Below, piece by piece: positions 1 to 12,762 of a stretch of 64,000 bases of DNA. The DNA is taken from NCBI GenBank assembly GCA_021442155.1, contig CM038221.1, positions 27,123,906 to 27,187,905 of the forward strand, written 5' to 3'. This DNA is from Cymbidium sinense (taxonomy: Eukaryota > Streptophyta > Magnoliopsida > Asparagales > Orchidaceae). A program made the position numbers and the translations under genes. The notes under the pieces were generated by a model. The model ran no database searches, was not told where the DNA came from, and saw only the letters and a list, made by a program, of their open reading frames with translations. Positions within the stretch are counted from its first letter, which is position 1, and each line of letters begins with the position of its first letter.

Positions 1-779
1 GGACTTAAGGACCCAATCCATATGCACCTTCTCAAATCAAACCCAGATTCAAATCTCAAACCAAACATCAAATTCAAATTCAAATTCCAAATCTAATTTC
101 AAATTTGACTCCAAATGATTGAAACCCAAAATCAAAATCTAAGACTTTCCTAAGCTATATGAACTACCTTCATAAGCTTAGCCAAAACCCCCTTTAAATC
201 AAATCAAATTCAATTGATTTCGATAAACTAATTATTCCATCATTTATATTCACAAATGTAAATGAAATCTATATCCAAATGATCAAAACTAAATCAAACT
301 AAATCAAACCAAATCAAAACCCTTTTTAAGCCAGATGGACCCACCTTCATGTGCTTAACCAAATTAGTCTTTAAACCAATCCAAACTCAATCGATTTTCT
401 TATAAATCAATTTTTCCTTCATTTATATTCATAAATATAAATGAAATCTAAATCCAAATAATTAAAATTAAAGCCAAAATGAAATCAAAGCTCAATTTAA
501 GCCCTTTAAGCCAATTCTTTGGACTTAGCCAAATTCTATCCAAATCAAGTTAGAACCAATGGATTTTCTTGAATCAATCATTCTTTAATTATCTATCCAA
601 ATATAAATGAAACTATAATTTTCAAACCAAATACAAATCAACCCAAGTCAAGCCCAACTTAACCCTTTTGACTTGAAACTTTAAATTGAGCCAAAACCTA
701 TTGAACTCCAAAATGATTGTAGTTGGATTTAATTTTTTAATCCTAGGCTCACATATAAGTCCAACTAAACCTAAATCAA

Positions 780-1640
780 GCCAAAACTAAACTAATTGAC
801 CAAATTAGGTCCACTTGACCCAAAGTGACCTAAAGGACCCATTTGGGCCAACTTTCAATCCAACCCTAATTAGATTGAACCAAGCTCACCAAAACCTTCC
901 ACCATGATTGTTGATCACCCTAGAATGATCAATTGTAATCAATTAGGTCAAACCAAGTCAACTTGATCACTCGACCAAGTCAACCCTTTACCCTTAATGA
1001 ACTAAAACTAACCAAAACCCATCATACAACAAATTAATTAAAACCAATGATTCAAACCAACTCAAAATCAATATTTGAACATGACTTGACCACCAATTGA
1101 GCCAAATCAATCCCAATTGTCCATTTGACACAAGTTGATCCAAATGGGTCTAAAGGATCAAATTAGGTCAAATCATTATCTAACCTAATTTGATTGCAAC
1201 CAATAGCTGAGTTCATTCCAAATTGATTATTGAACTTGATGAAAGTCATAATCAAACCCAATTTGATCAATTGGGCCTAATTGAGTCATTTAGCCCAATT
1301 TGACCTAAAGGGTCAATTTTAGCCTAAATTTAAATTAAATCCAAATTATTTCAAACTAAAGATTACATTCATATTGAATTAGCCAATTGAACATGAATCA
1401 ACTCATAACCCAAGCCAATTTGACCAATTCTGGTCAAATTAGTCAACTTGACCCATTCTAGTCAAATTAGTCAACTTGACCCATTTGACCCATTTTATTC
1501 CAAATGAGCCAAAATCAATACTAAATCAAATTAAATCAAATTGATCATACCAAAATACTTCAAATTATCATTTGAACATAACCTAAGCCTTGGTTTGACC
1601 CAATTTAATCAATTATTCAACCTAACATAATATGACACAA
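780..1640 (+). promoter_or_regulatory. Dense TTGACC (W-box-like) array in L1 U3
   Basis: TTGACC and its complement GGTCAA occur again and again here, for example about five times between 1420 and 1500. TTGAC[C/T] is the known W-box bound by plant WRKY factors. Matching arrays sit at the same place in the other copies: about 11455-11660 (L3), 18580-19370 (L4), 46940-47770 (L6), and reversed at 38050-39010 (L5), 58060-58860 (L7) and 60900-61740 (L2). Binding is inferred. The motif may instead be a by-product of an old short tandem repeat. Confidence 0.4.
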
Positions 1641-4380
1641 TGCGACCCATATGACCAAAATTGAGTCAAATCCCTTAAAACCAAACCATGACCCATTGGG
1701 GGCTGATCAAACCCGACGGTTTGGGATCAGCCCAAAATCAACCCAACCTAATTAAATCTCTCATGGATCCTCCCCCATATAGAATTCCACCCAACCTCAT
1801 TTAATTCTCTCCATCACATGCAATCAACTCCTCCCCAACACTTACATTTAATGGAGCTGATCATGGTAGCAAAGAAAGACTTTGGGAACTAAATCCAAAG
1901 TCCTCAATCAAGTTATTACCACCACAAGCACCTCCCTATCACTATTATTTAAAATTTTCAATAAAAATCAAAACCAAGGCATTATAGGTTAAAGAACTTC
2001 TTCTCTCACTCTCATTTCCATCACTTAGAGCTCCCAAACCAATTAACAACCATTCCCATTTGATTTTGGGGTAAAAAACACTAAAAATAAGTAGATTTTA
2101 GCAAGGAAGTGGAGACAATTGGAGAAGACTTCATTCCAAAGTGAATGAGAAGGTCTAAGCTCATTCAAGGCTTTCTCCCCACTCAAAAGTGTGCTCGGAT
2201 GAGGCCGCCGGAAATCATCCCTGATGAGATAATCTTCAAAAACCTGTAGCTGGCCTTGGGATTTCTCATTTTTGTGATATTTTTCATGCAATTTTAAGAT
2301 TTTTTTCTTAGAAATCTCCCTCACTCTTTATTTTCCATCCCAATAAAAGTTTTCGTGAATCGACATGAAAATGAGCCCATTTGGATGAGATTCTATTTAG
2401 ATTTCGTAAAAAATTTCCCAAATCTGATGCCATCACCACGATATAGTCGATCCGATTCACGAGATCGATGGATCACCTAAATTTGCGCTTCGTCTCTATC
2501 ACGCGATCGAATCCGATCCGATTGACGCCAAATCACATTCGCGCGAACTATTCCACGATTTTCGCCACATGTTGACTCAACATCATCGTCACGACACCAC
2601 TGCCATGTGGAACATTAATCACCACGAAGGCTGTGTATGGGGGAAATTAGGGATTTTCATTTTAAAATTTTAAAATTTATAGAAAATAAAATACTTAACA
2701 AAAGATTTTAAACAAAGGCTTGTTGGATTTATCTTTTCGAGAGGAGTCTAATAAACTCAAAATCCCCAAATATTACTAAATATTTTGAGCTTAATTTGAG
2801 TTTTAGTAAAAATTAAATTTTATTAATTAAGCCAAAAATACATATCAGATTAAGTTGAAAATTTTAGGAATTGAAATTGAAGTTAAAATCTACATAACAT
2901 AAAAATTTCAAATTAAAAAGGCTTCTACATTGAATGATATTAAGTTTTGAAGTTCAAATAATTTATTGTAATAAAATAAATTAACAAACTTCATGAAAAT
3001 CATCTTAAATCAATTGAAATTTTGAAAAATCATAACTAATTATAGAAAAATCTAAAAAAAACAAATAAATATTCATTTTATAGGTATTTTAGAGGAGATT
3101 AATTTAAAACTAATTTTAATTAATTTTGAATAGTAATTAAGGTTTTATTTGGATTTAACTTAAAAATTAATTAGCTTAATTACTCTCTAATTACCTAAGT
3201 AATTAGTTCCAAATTTTATGAGGTTGATTAATGGGATGAACTCTACCTCCCATAATTTTGTTAAGATTTATTGCTTGATTAATTAGGAAAATTACTTATC
3301 TTAGTCTTAATTACTTTCTTAATTAATTAAGTGATTAATTAACATTCTAAACAATAAGAAAATCATTAATTAAGCTTATTAATCATTATGAGATAGTGAA
3401 TGGAGATGGGAAATGAGATTGGGACTTCCTTCTCATTATTTTCCCTAAGTTCACTTCGCTTGACTTGAAATCAATTAATTTGGGATTAATTAATGGTTTA
3501 ATTCATTAATTAAATGGATTAATTAATTAAATTGAAATCATAATCATTCCAGAACTCATCTAATTAAGTTTCTTGGGTAGCTCTTTGGGTGTTCAATAAT
3601 CTAAAGAGAGAGAAATGAAATTATGGTTGACCCACATGTGTGAGAAAACCATAAGAGTAATTAAGTGAGCTCCTTAAGTTTAATTAATTAAAAATTATGA
3701 GCTAATTGCATTAGTCCCCTTTCATTTTATAGGAGCATTGCTATTTACTTTTCTATGTAGTTGCATATTATATTAGTTCATACTTGTTTAATTAATTACC
3801 TTAAGGTGACATATGTAAGGTTAATTAATTGATTTAATCCATGTTTAACTTAATCAATCCGTAAAATTAACCTAATTGCTTTTCATTAAATCAAATTAAT
3901 TCACACATATGGGAAGGGGATAAAGATTAGCAAACCTCTCTCACTTTCCTTAAATCAAATCAAATATGAAAAATGAAAGAACATTAAAATTTTTTGATTT
4001 ATTTTAAATAATCTTATTTGGTTTGATTATCCTTAGGACTTAGTTGATTTGAATGAAATCACATATGTCATTTTATTTCCTTCCAATCATGCTAAATGTT
4101 GTATGTCATATGATTTATGTGTTCATCTCTTTTAAAATTAGTTAAATAAAAATGATTTCTTTCATGTAAAATTGCATGTGTTAATTTAAATTAAAAATAT
4201 GTGTACTAGTATCACTATTAAATCTCAAATATTTTAAAAAGTTTATTAATGAATGAACATGCATATATATTATAAATTTAGTTATATATACATAGGAAAT
4301 GCAAGTGAATATAAATTTAGTGTATGAAATAAAGTCTTTTCCTTACATTCATGTATTGATTTGTATAAGTAAGAATGTTA

Positions 4381-4880
4381 GCGGTATATTAGTCTGGACA
4401 TCCAAGGGATGCACGACTTTAAGTAGCCCCAAGGAGGTTCCTACCACGTTCCCTTAGTGTAGAACAATGGTGACGTATCTGCTTGATTTCACTCTTATGC
4501 ATTTGGACATTAGAATTTAGATAGAGCTTTAATTCATTTACAAAAAAATAAACCAATCAAATCAAAATACAATTTTTGCATGGCTTTCTATTCTTTTAAT
4601 TTTTTTATACATCCACATGTATCTAAGGATAACGGTATATTAGTCTGGACATTCCAGATGCACAGCTTTAAGTAGCCTCAAGGAGGTTCCTACCTCATTC
4701 CCTTGGTGCCGAATAATGGCGACACAATGATTTAAGGTTTTTTCTTTATGTTTTTGCATAAGAATTTAGATAGAGCTTTAAATTAATATGAAAAAATAAT
4801 TCAACCAATTGAAATATCAATTCCAAATACATTTTCTTACATTCATCATTCAAGTATGCTAAAATATAAATTGCATGTAT
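4381..4880 (+). repeat. 250-bp tandem duplication inside L1
   Basis: A segment beginning GGTATATTAGTCTGGACAT occurs at 4383 and again at 4633. The following text (TTTAAGTAGCC, AAGGAGGTTCCTACC, GAATTTAGATAGAGCTTTAA) repeats with it at a period of 250 bp. L3 (about 14560), L4 (about 22580) and, reversed, L5 (about 35350) and L7 (about 55145) hold a single copy, so the duplication is private to L1. Confidence 0.75.
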
Positions 4881-5894
4881 AGGTATGTTTAGGACTTGAC
4901 CATATGCATGCTATATATGATGGAAAGAAATAAACAAACATATGTTATGTGATAATAATTCATTCCAATTAATCTTAAGATGTCTTTCTTACTGAATGAG
5001 TTTATTTAAAGTGAACCTAAACTTAGGATTAATTACAATAGTGATAAGTCATTCACTAAAGAGAATTGATTAATTAATTGACTTTAGATGTGATTTAATG
5101 TAGAGATGAAAGAGAGTGATCCTCTCTTTTCCTCTCTTTATAACACATATTTATTTTATGTAGGTCAAATGAAACAAAAAATGTTAAATAATAGCTTGCA
5201 AATTAATTAAACAACTTAAAATGAAACCACCCTTTAAATTGAATCTTTCTACACTTAGGAAACTATAAGTCTAAAGCCTAGTTATGATATATCACACAAG
5301 CTTTAATACACACACATTAGATTAAGTCATCACTTCTAACTTTATGTTATGACGGTGCATGGTTTGATGTATGCTTGGTTTTGTGATGTAATATTTTAGA
5401 CTGGATGTTAGGGTGTATATTTAATAGTACTTTTATGTGCCAGTCGATTAGTTTAATTTTCTACAAGAGATTATGCTTAAGGGGTGCTTAAAATAAATAT
5501 AAATGCTCTCTTTTACAGGTTGCTTAACCCCTAAGCATAATTTACATTAGGGCATGTGAACTTGGTTACCCATGTGCAGGGTGCTAGGTCCAAATTATTC
5601 ATATAACTGCTTGGATTGTATGGTGTCTTTAGCTAACACTTATTTTATATGTGTAGTTGGATTTACTTTTCCATTCTTCTAATGTAATTATGTATTAAGA
5701 ATTTGGTTAAGTGTTCAGGGTTAAGGATGAATATTGGCCAGAAGGTTTAATCTTGGTGCCATGTGATTCCTATAAGCCTACCAAATCAAATGAAGCAAAT
5801 CAAATGAAGAAATGGAGGGAGTTTGAAGACTTGAAGATCCCCCAAAACACTTATTATTTTGTAACGTGTAATTATTCTTTCATTTACCGGGTTG

Positions 5895-6107
5895 TATAAA
5901 GGTAGAGCTCGGCTACCCATTTCTTTTTCGGGTTGTATGGCAGTACCCGACCGCATCGACCTGTTATTCTTTCATGTTGAGGTTATAAATTATTTAATGA
6001 TTTGTTTACATTCTGTAATAGAAATGACATGTATTTTCTTAGTTTCTTCATGTATGATGATTTAATGTGCTACATGAATCCATTTAGGCTCTTAGGAAAA
6101 AAATAAA
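5895..6107 (+). promoter_or_regulatory. Putative TATA to poly(A) block of L1
   Basis: TATAAA lies at 5895-5900 and AATAAA at 6102-6107. Just after the TATA motif are two small GC-rich stem-loops in otherwise AT-rich DNA: GGTAG/CTACC at 5901-5917 and TCGGG/CCCGA at 5929-5950. The same order of motifs recurs in the other six LTR copies. This is where I would place transcription start, the R region and the polyadenylation signal, giving a very long U3 and a U5 of about 1.3 kb. The placement is inferred from conservation and motif order, not from transcripts. Confidence 0.5.
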
Positions 6108-7367
6108 TCTTCTACCCAACTATAACTCATAACTAAACTTTTAAAATAACTCATAACCCCACAGAAAGACTAGGCATTAAATCAAGATAAAAAAAAATAT
6201 TTAGCAACCCCTCAGTTGGATGTTGTATGCTTAATATCATGCATGTCATTTTATTTCACTCTTGCTAAGAGAGGGTTTCCATCTTTTCCAGATAGAAAAA
6301 TTCTTGACCTCTAGAGCCTATGATGAAAAATATCGCTTTCTCTTTTGATTTGGCCCATAATTAACTTCACCATGCATTTATGCATATAAAATCCTATAGC
6401 CTGTGTTAAAATAAAGAGTCAAAATCAAATAAAATTTGATGAGATTTGCATTAGACTAAGTCATTATTCATACCACTCATGCACTAGTTTAATGACTTTA
6501 GTTTCCTTTCTAAATAATAACAACCTAGCTATCTTGCAAAACATATGACTTCACCACATGGATTTGAATCATAGGAGGTGTTAGGTGGCTGCCACTCTAG
6601 GTGGTTATAAGTCTAGTAGCCGAGCAGTTTATCTTCTCTTGCGAGTTAAACTTTATACCCATTTTCGCTTAGATTTAGGTCGTGCTTTAGCATATGTTAA
6701 AGCTCCCTAGATTTAGGATATGCGGTAGCTGTTTCCTTCGGGCTACAAGTATAAATTCTCATCTCTTAGGCATTTTCATAATCTTATGTTGTTGGATTAT
6801 AAGTCCTAGCTTCCTAATAGAATTTCAATTCAAACAAATAAATCTCCTCAATTTTAAACATATAAAGCCCAACCATAGATATATTAAATGCTCACTAGGC
6901 TTCCTAGTATTATGAGCATGTCCTACTTTCTCCCTTTGAATTCCAAAAATAAGTCTTCTCCTTGGTCTATTCTATTTGATTTTCTAAAATATCCAATCCT
7001 TTGATAATCTTAGCTTTGAAATCTTTGGAGACCCTAATTGTCTACTTTAATTGAGAGTATTCTTAAAGAATTCTCATTACTTAGGATACAATTAACTATG
7101 GGGGCTTGCCTCCATAGGAAACTTAATGAATCTGGCTTAAAATAAACCATGCTTTACTTTTCTAAGTAAAAAGGGGAAAGATCTCTGGTACATTCAAAGA
7201 CCCATCATGCCTTAGGAGTCCTTATTAGGTGATTAGGTCCATTATAGGGTGGTGATTTTATCTTTCAAGATAGTGCACCATTCCTTAATGTCATACCCGA
7301 TCACTTCAATAATTATCCCCTAAGATTTGTATGGTGGTGTCCCAAACTTTCAAAAATAAACACCACA

Positions 7368-7624
7368 GTAGTCAACACTTAGAATGATAAACTTTTGTTG
7401 CCCTGATGCTATTAGAAAAGGTTCCATGATATCAATTCCTCATTGAGAAAAAGGCCATGGACTTTGAAGGGATGAGAGCTCTACAGGTGGTGTATGAGAG
7501 AGGTTAGAGTGTAATTAACAACTTTACATTTTTTTTGTGAGATCCAAAGCATCTTACCTCATCATAGGCCAGTAGAACCCTTGCCTTATGATTTTAAAGG
7601 ATAATGCTCTTCCTCCTAGGTGTT
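7368..7624 (-). pseudogene. Integrase fragment of an older Tat-type gypsy element
   Basis: Read on the minus strand from 7622 down, the piece begins HLGGRALSFKIIRQGFYWPM, which is the zinc-binding N-terminal region of a Ty3/gypsy integrase. Further along it has HTPPVELSSLQSPWPF and GIDIMEPFLIASGQQKF, the start of the catalytic core with its first catalytic Asp in GID. It ends in SVDY at 7368. There is a stop after PMMR, at least one frameshift in the Cys region, and a stop just before GID. Both ends are exactly the ends of LTRs: L1 stops at 7367 and L2 starts at 7625. It is therefore a piece of an older element split by two later insertions. Its core differs from the giant element's integrase (GINIMGPRSSFFQG), so it comes from another family. 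Confidence 0.8.
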
Positions 7625-8879
7625 TGTGGTGTTTATTTCTCAAACCTTTGGGCATTTGAAAAATAAAAAAAATGTTGTGTATATTGGGACACTATGTAAA
7701 TCCATAAATATACTTATTAGGGTGATTGGGTACGACATTGAGGAATGATGCACTATCTCGAGAGACAGAAGTCATCATTCTACAATGGACCTAATCACCT
7801 AATAAGGACTCCTAAGGACAATGGGTCTTCGAATATACCAGAGATTCTTCCCATACTTTACATGAAAAAGTTAAGTAAAGTTTATTTTAAATTGTATTCG
7901 TTAAGTTTCCTATGGAGGTAAGCTCCCATAGTTAATTACATCCTAAGAAATGACATTCCTTAGGAATACTCTTGATTAAGATAAATGATCGTTATCTCCA
8001 AAGATTTCAAAGATAGGACTATCAATCAATTGAATATTTTTAGAAAATCAAGTGGGATTTGAGCAAAATGAAAGAGTTATTATTGAAATCAAAGGGAGAT
8101 GAGTAGAGGATGCCCATGATACTAGGAAGCCTAGTGAGCATCCTAAACTATCTTATGGCTAAGCTTTACATTTTTGAAATTGACGTGAATTATGTGTTTG
8201 AGTTGAATTTTTATTAGAAATCTAGGGCTTATAATTCCACAACATAAGATTGTAGAAATGCTAAAGAGGTGTTACTAAAAGCAAGGAAAACAACAACCGA
8301 TCCTAAATCTGGGAGGGCGAATAATGAATGACCTAAATTTAAGAAAAATGGGTACATGATTTACCATCACAAGAGAGGATAAACCACCCGACTGTTGGAC
8401 TTACAACTGCTTGGAGGTGGCCACCAACTAACTCCTCCTACGATTTTAAATACATGTAGGCAAGTCTTATGCTCTGCAAGATAGCTAGGCTATTGTTAAT
8501 TTAGAGATCCTTAAACACACTTCCTAAGAGACTAGATCATGTAGGGCATGAGTAATGACTTAATCTAATATAAATTTTGTTAAGTTTTATTTTGATTTTA
8601 AATATTTTTTATTTGATAGAGGCTATGGGATTCATATGTCTGATGTATGAGAAATTAGTTATGGACCAAAATCCAAAAGAATGAGGTGTATTTCCACCAT
8701 GCTCTCAAAGGTCAAGCCATTTTCTCTAGCAAAGGTGGAAGCCCTCCATTAGCAAGAGTGCAGTAATATGTTTTTATGCATGATTGCTAAATATTTTATT
8801 ATCTTGATTTATGTCCTAGGCTTTAGGTGAGGTTATGAATTTAATTAATTTTAATTTTGAGTTGATTAGTTAGATATAA

Positions 8880-9086
8880 TTTATTTTTTCCTAAGAGCCT
8901 AATCGCATCCAGGCCATTCATCAAACAATGAAGAAACTAGGGAAAATCATGCCATCCTAATTATACAAGCTAAACAAACATCAAACAATTTTATAAAGCT
9001 AGCATAAAAGAATAAGAGGCCGATGTGGTCGGGCTCCACCGCACAAACCCGAAAAGAAATGTGGGTAGCCGAGCTCTACCCTTATA
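8880..9086 (-). promoter_or_regulatory. Putative TATA to poly(A) block of L2
   Basis: On the minus strand, TATAAG reads from 9086 to 9081, followed by the GGGTAGAGCTCGGCTACCC stem-loop, and AATAAA reads from 8885 to 8880. Spacing and motif order are as in L1 and L4. Confidence 0.5.
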
Positions 9087-10280
9087 CAACCTGGATTACA
9101 AATGAATAATTATAATTTAGAAAGAATTTATGTTATGGGGATCTTCATTCTTCATTTCTTCATTTCTTTATTTCTTCTTTTCTTCATTTCTTTCTTTCTT
9201 CATTTCTTTCCTTCTTTTGGTTGGTTGGGATGTAGCTTGCTCCAAGGCTTCACATGGTGCATAAGACATGATCTTATGACCAATGTTTATCCTAATCTCC
9301 TATAACGTTCATTCCAAATATTAATTGCAAAATTACATGAAAAAGAGAAAGATAAATCAAACTAAACTTGCAAAATAGAGATTAGCTAAACATACCATAC
9401 AACCCAAGCAGTTATAGGAATAATTTGGACTTAGCACCACACATATGGGTAACTAAGTCCACGTGTCCTAATTTGATCATGCTTAGGGGTATAAGCAACC
9501 TGCACAACAAAGGCATTTATGTTTTTATTACAACACCCCTTAAGCACAATCCCCTATATAAGATATGATTAGGCTAAGATCACCCTACCATCCAGTCTAC
9601 ACACATACATCCTAACATCCAGTCTAAAAAATTATATCACAAAATAAAATCAGGCATCAAGCTATGCATCACCCTAACATAGAGCTAGAAATTGTGACTT
9701 AGCCTAATGTGTGTGCCATTTAAGACTTGTGTGGCATGTCTTAGTTAGGCTTTAAGGTTGAAATTTTCTAAGTGTGAAGGGTTCAACTTAGAGGGTGGTT
9801 TTAGTTTAAGTGGTTTAGTTGATTTGTTAATTTTAGTTAATGATTTGATTTGGTTTGAATGAACATACACTTAGTTACTAAATGTTTTAAGAGAAGAAAA
9901 GAGAAGAGAACTTCTCTTTCATCCCTACCTTAAGTAATTTCTAAAGTAGATTCATTAATGATTTTTTCTTTAGTGAATGTTTTGTTATGTATTTTTATTA
10001 ACCCTAAGTTTAGATTTACTCTAAATAGTCCTTTTTAAATAAGAAAAGCATCTTAGGATTAATTAAGATGAATTACTATCATATAACACACAACCATTTA
10101 TTTCTTTTCACCATGTATACCATGCATATAATTAATCCTAATCATAGCTATACATGCAATGTAAATCTTAGCCCACCTTAATGATGAATGTAAAGAGATG
10201 TTGTTTAAGAAGACTTGGATATTCCATGAATGCATATTTTATTTTATTATGTAGAAAAACGGGATTCCTTATCCATATAC

Positions 10281-10285
10281 AAAAT
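10281..10285. repeat. Target-site duplication AAAAT, left of L3
   Basis: AAAAT directly precedes TGCTGTCCTC, the 5' end of L3. The same five bases follow the 3' end of L3 at 17398-17402. Removing L3 and one copy rejoins L2 segments a and b. Confidence 0.88.
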
Positions 10286-10878
10286 TGCTGTCCTCATTTT
10301 TAGAATGAGCTCTCAACCTCTCCATCTTAGACATAGGACTCCTCTTAGACACTAAGAGTTCCTTACTTTTAAGACACTTCTAGTGATTAGGTGAAAGCTT
10401 AACCTAACTAAAGACTTAGAACAGTTAGCCATAGGAATAGGTTTTGCCTTAGGGGTGTTAAGAAAACTTGCCTATCCTATAGCTTGAACCAAATACTTAT
10501 TCTCTTCTTTCAAGTCAAACCTCAAATCATAGTAAACCTAAAATCATAATCAAATCCAAATCCAAATCCAAATCAACATAATTAATTCACTCAAACTAAT
10601 TCCAAATCAAATTTCAAATCAATTCTAACTTAATTGATTTCCTCAAACCAATCCCAAATCAAATTTTGAAATCAATTCCAACCTTGTTGATTTTCTCAAA
10701 CCTTAAATCAACTCAATGGATTTTCTCAAATCATGAATCAATCCTAAATGATTGAAACCCATGATTGAATTTCAAATAAAAAATCCTTTCTAAGTCACTT
10801 TGATTTCATCTTGTGGACTTAGCTCAAATCCAAATCACTTCAAACTCAAAATATTTTCTCACAACCCATTTATATTCT

Positions 10879-11082
10879 CATTTATATTCACAAATATAAA
10901 TGAAATATAAATTCAAATAACCAAAACTAAATCCAAAACTCAATTCTAAATTTAAAAATTCTTCCTAAGTCACTTTGATTTCATCTTATGGACTTAGCTC
11001 AAATCAAACTCAAATCAACTCAAAGTCAAAAAATTTTCTCATAACTCATTTATATTCTCATTTATATTCACAAATATAAATG
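10879..11082 (+). repeat. Duplicated palindrome modules in L3 U3
   Basis: CATTTATATT-CACA-AATATAAATG, with perfect 10-bp arms, occurs at 10879-10902 and again exactly 180 bp later at 11059-11082. It lies inside a longer tandem repeat that also carries CCTAAGTCACTTTGATTTCA. Related pairs are in L1 (about 240 and 420), L4 (about 18015 and 18195), L6 (about 46375 and 46555), and reversed in L5 (about 39400, 39580), L7 (about 59135, 59285) and L2 (about 62095, 62265). Confidence 0.75.
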
Positions 11083-12762
11083 AAATATAAATTCAAATAC
11101 CCAAAACCAATTCAAAATTGAAACTCAAATATAACCTAAATCCAACCCAAACCCTTTCAAGTCAAATTCTTGAACATAGCCAAATCAAATTCAAATCAAT
11201 CCAAAACCTTGGATTTTCTTCATGACTCAATCAATCCTTTAATCATGAATCCAAATATAAACACAAACTTCAATCATCAACCAAAATTAAATTCAAAACT
11301 CAAACCCATATCAAACCCATGTTCATCCTTTAAACTTGAATATTATCAAATGAATCAAAACCCATTTGACTCTAAATGACTTGAAAATGGATTTATATTT
11401 CAATCATAAGTCCATATGTGAGTTCAACCAAACTTGAATCAAGCCATGATCAAGTCAATTGACCCACTTAGGCTCACTTGACCCAAAGTGACCTAAAATG
11501 AAATAAAAGCAAACATAAATCTAATTGAATGAAACCAATGATACCAAATTATTTCAAATGGTCATATGAACTTGACCCAACCTTGGTTTGACCCAATTTG
11601 ACCAATTGGTCAACTTCACCCAAGTTGACCCATTTTGACCTAAATGGGTCAACATGAGCTAAATGATATCAAATCAACTCCAAATTCCTTGAAATTGTAC
11701 ACAACCTAATTTTAAACTATTCCAAATCTACCCAAATTGATATCAAAGCCAAATGATCATTTTACCCCTAGGTCAAGGGCTAACCTATGACCAATTTCAC
11801 TTGGAACTTGGTCAAATCCTTTTCATGGCCACTTAGCACCCTCTTAGTGGACCAAGTGGACACTAATGAGTGTGGTGCACATGACCCAATGGGTTTGGGT
11901 CAGCCAAACCCAACCCAAGGCCAACATCAACCACCCAATGAAAAATTCTCCACATGGAATCACTCCTACTCTCATTTAACACATGTGCAACTTCACCAGT
12001 CCCCTCATGTGCTAAAACGAATCACACAGACTCAAAACCACTAACAAACTCATTCCATGTAATCAATTTGATCAAAATGGCAAGGAGAAGCTTGGCCGTC
12101 CGATCCTTGTAGGGGGAGATATACCCCCCTAATTTCACTTCATTTCAGAACATTTACTATTGATTGAGCCATAGAAACTCAGATGAAGCATTGCCAAGCT
12201 CTCCCAAGGTTTCCCAAGCTCAATTAATTTCTCCATTTCTCAGTTTCCTTAAGCCAAAAATTGGGGAGGTGAGTGAGAAATCAACCTTGCTCAATTCACA
12301 ACCAAACTCCAATTGCTCTTGTAAGCACCATCACAGGACCCAATCGAGCTTACCCAAGGTGTTTCCCAAGTATTCAAGCCACGGGAAGAGAGGTGTAGAT
12401 CAAAGACACAATCACTTGAATTGAAGCTCACTTTGATCAGTAGGGAGATCCACTTCACCTCAAGCCTTCAAAGTTTTAACAAGGTTTCGTCTCCACTAGA
12501 CAAAGCTAGCTCGATGGTTGGGAGCATCGATGATAGCCTCCAGTGAGGTATGAATCAAAACTGAGCTTAGGTGTAGATTTCTTTGGTCCTTTATGAAGGA
12601 AAGTATCATCCCAATTGAAATTGACCATTGGATGTATTCCTTAGTGCTTCTTGATGGTGTGTGGTCAATCCCTACTCAATCCAAGCTCAAGTGAGCTCAT
12701 ATCAAGCCTAAAGAGATAGACTATCGCCGTCTCTCATAGATGAGGGTAGAGATGAATCATGG

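Larger units (their letters stand above)
1..7367 (+). repeat. LTR copy L1, 5' end outside window
   Basis: This is a long terminal repeat of the giant Tat-type family, read on the + strand and cut at its 5' end by the window edge. It aligns along its length with L3 and L4 and ends with AACACCACA at 7361-7367, matching the 3' ends of L3, L6 and, reversed, L2. The first about 2 kb is poor in G and rich in A and C, full of AAATCAAATTC-like and TTGACC motifs. The last 1.5 kb carries the TATA/hairpin/AATAAA block. The right flank is an unrelated minus-strand integrase scrap, so L1 is either a solo LTR or the 3' LTR of an element lying to the left. Small ORFs inside it are chance ORFs. It carries its own 250-bp tandem duplication at 4381-4880. 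Confidence 0.88.
7625..10285 (-). repeat. LTR copy L2, segment a (3' end of the LTR)
   Basis: This is the first of four pieces of a minus-strand LTR. It starts TGTGGTGTTTATTT, the complement of the family 3' end, and runs through the U5 and R parts (poly(A) signal complement TTTATT at 8880-8885, TATA complement CTTATA at 9081-9086). A TC-rich tract lies at 9145-9225. It stops at ATACAAAAT where L3 was inserted. The sequence continues in the same register at 17403. GTGTT (7620-7624) is the expected target-site duplication; its partner lies outside the window because this element runs off the right edge. Confidence 0.88.

Noticed and set aside
2043..2324. 93-codon open frame on the minus strand in L1
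   Set aside because: No recognisable domain, and the frame is not kept at the matching place in L3, L4 or L6.
9145..9225. TC-rich microsatellite as an independent feature
   Set aside because: The same tract sits at the same place in six LTR copies, so it is part of the LTR.
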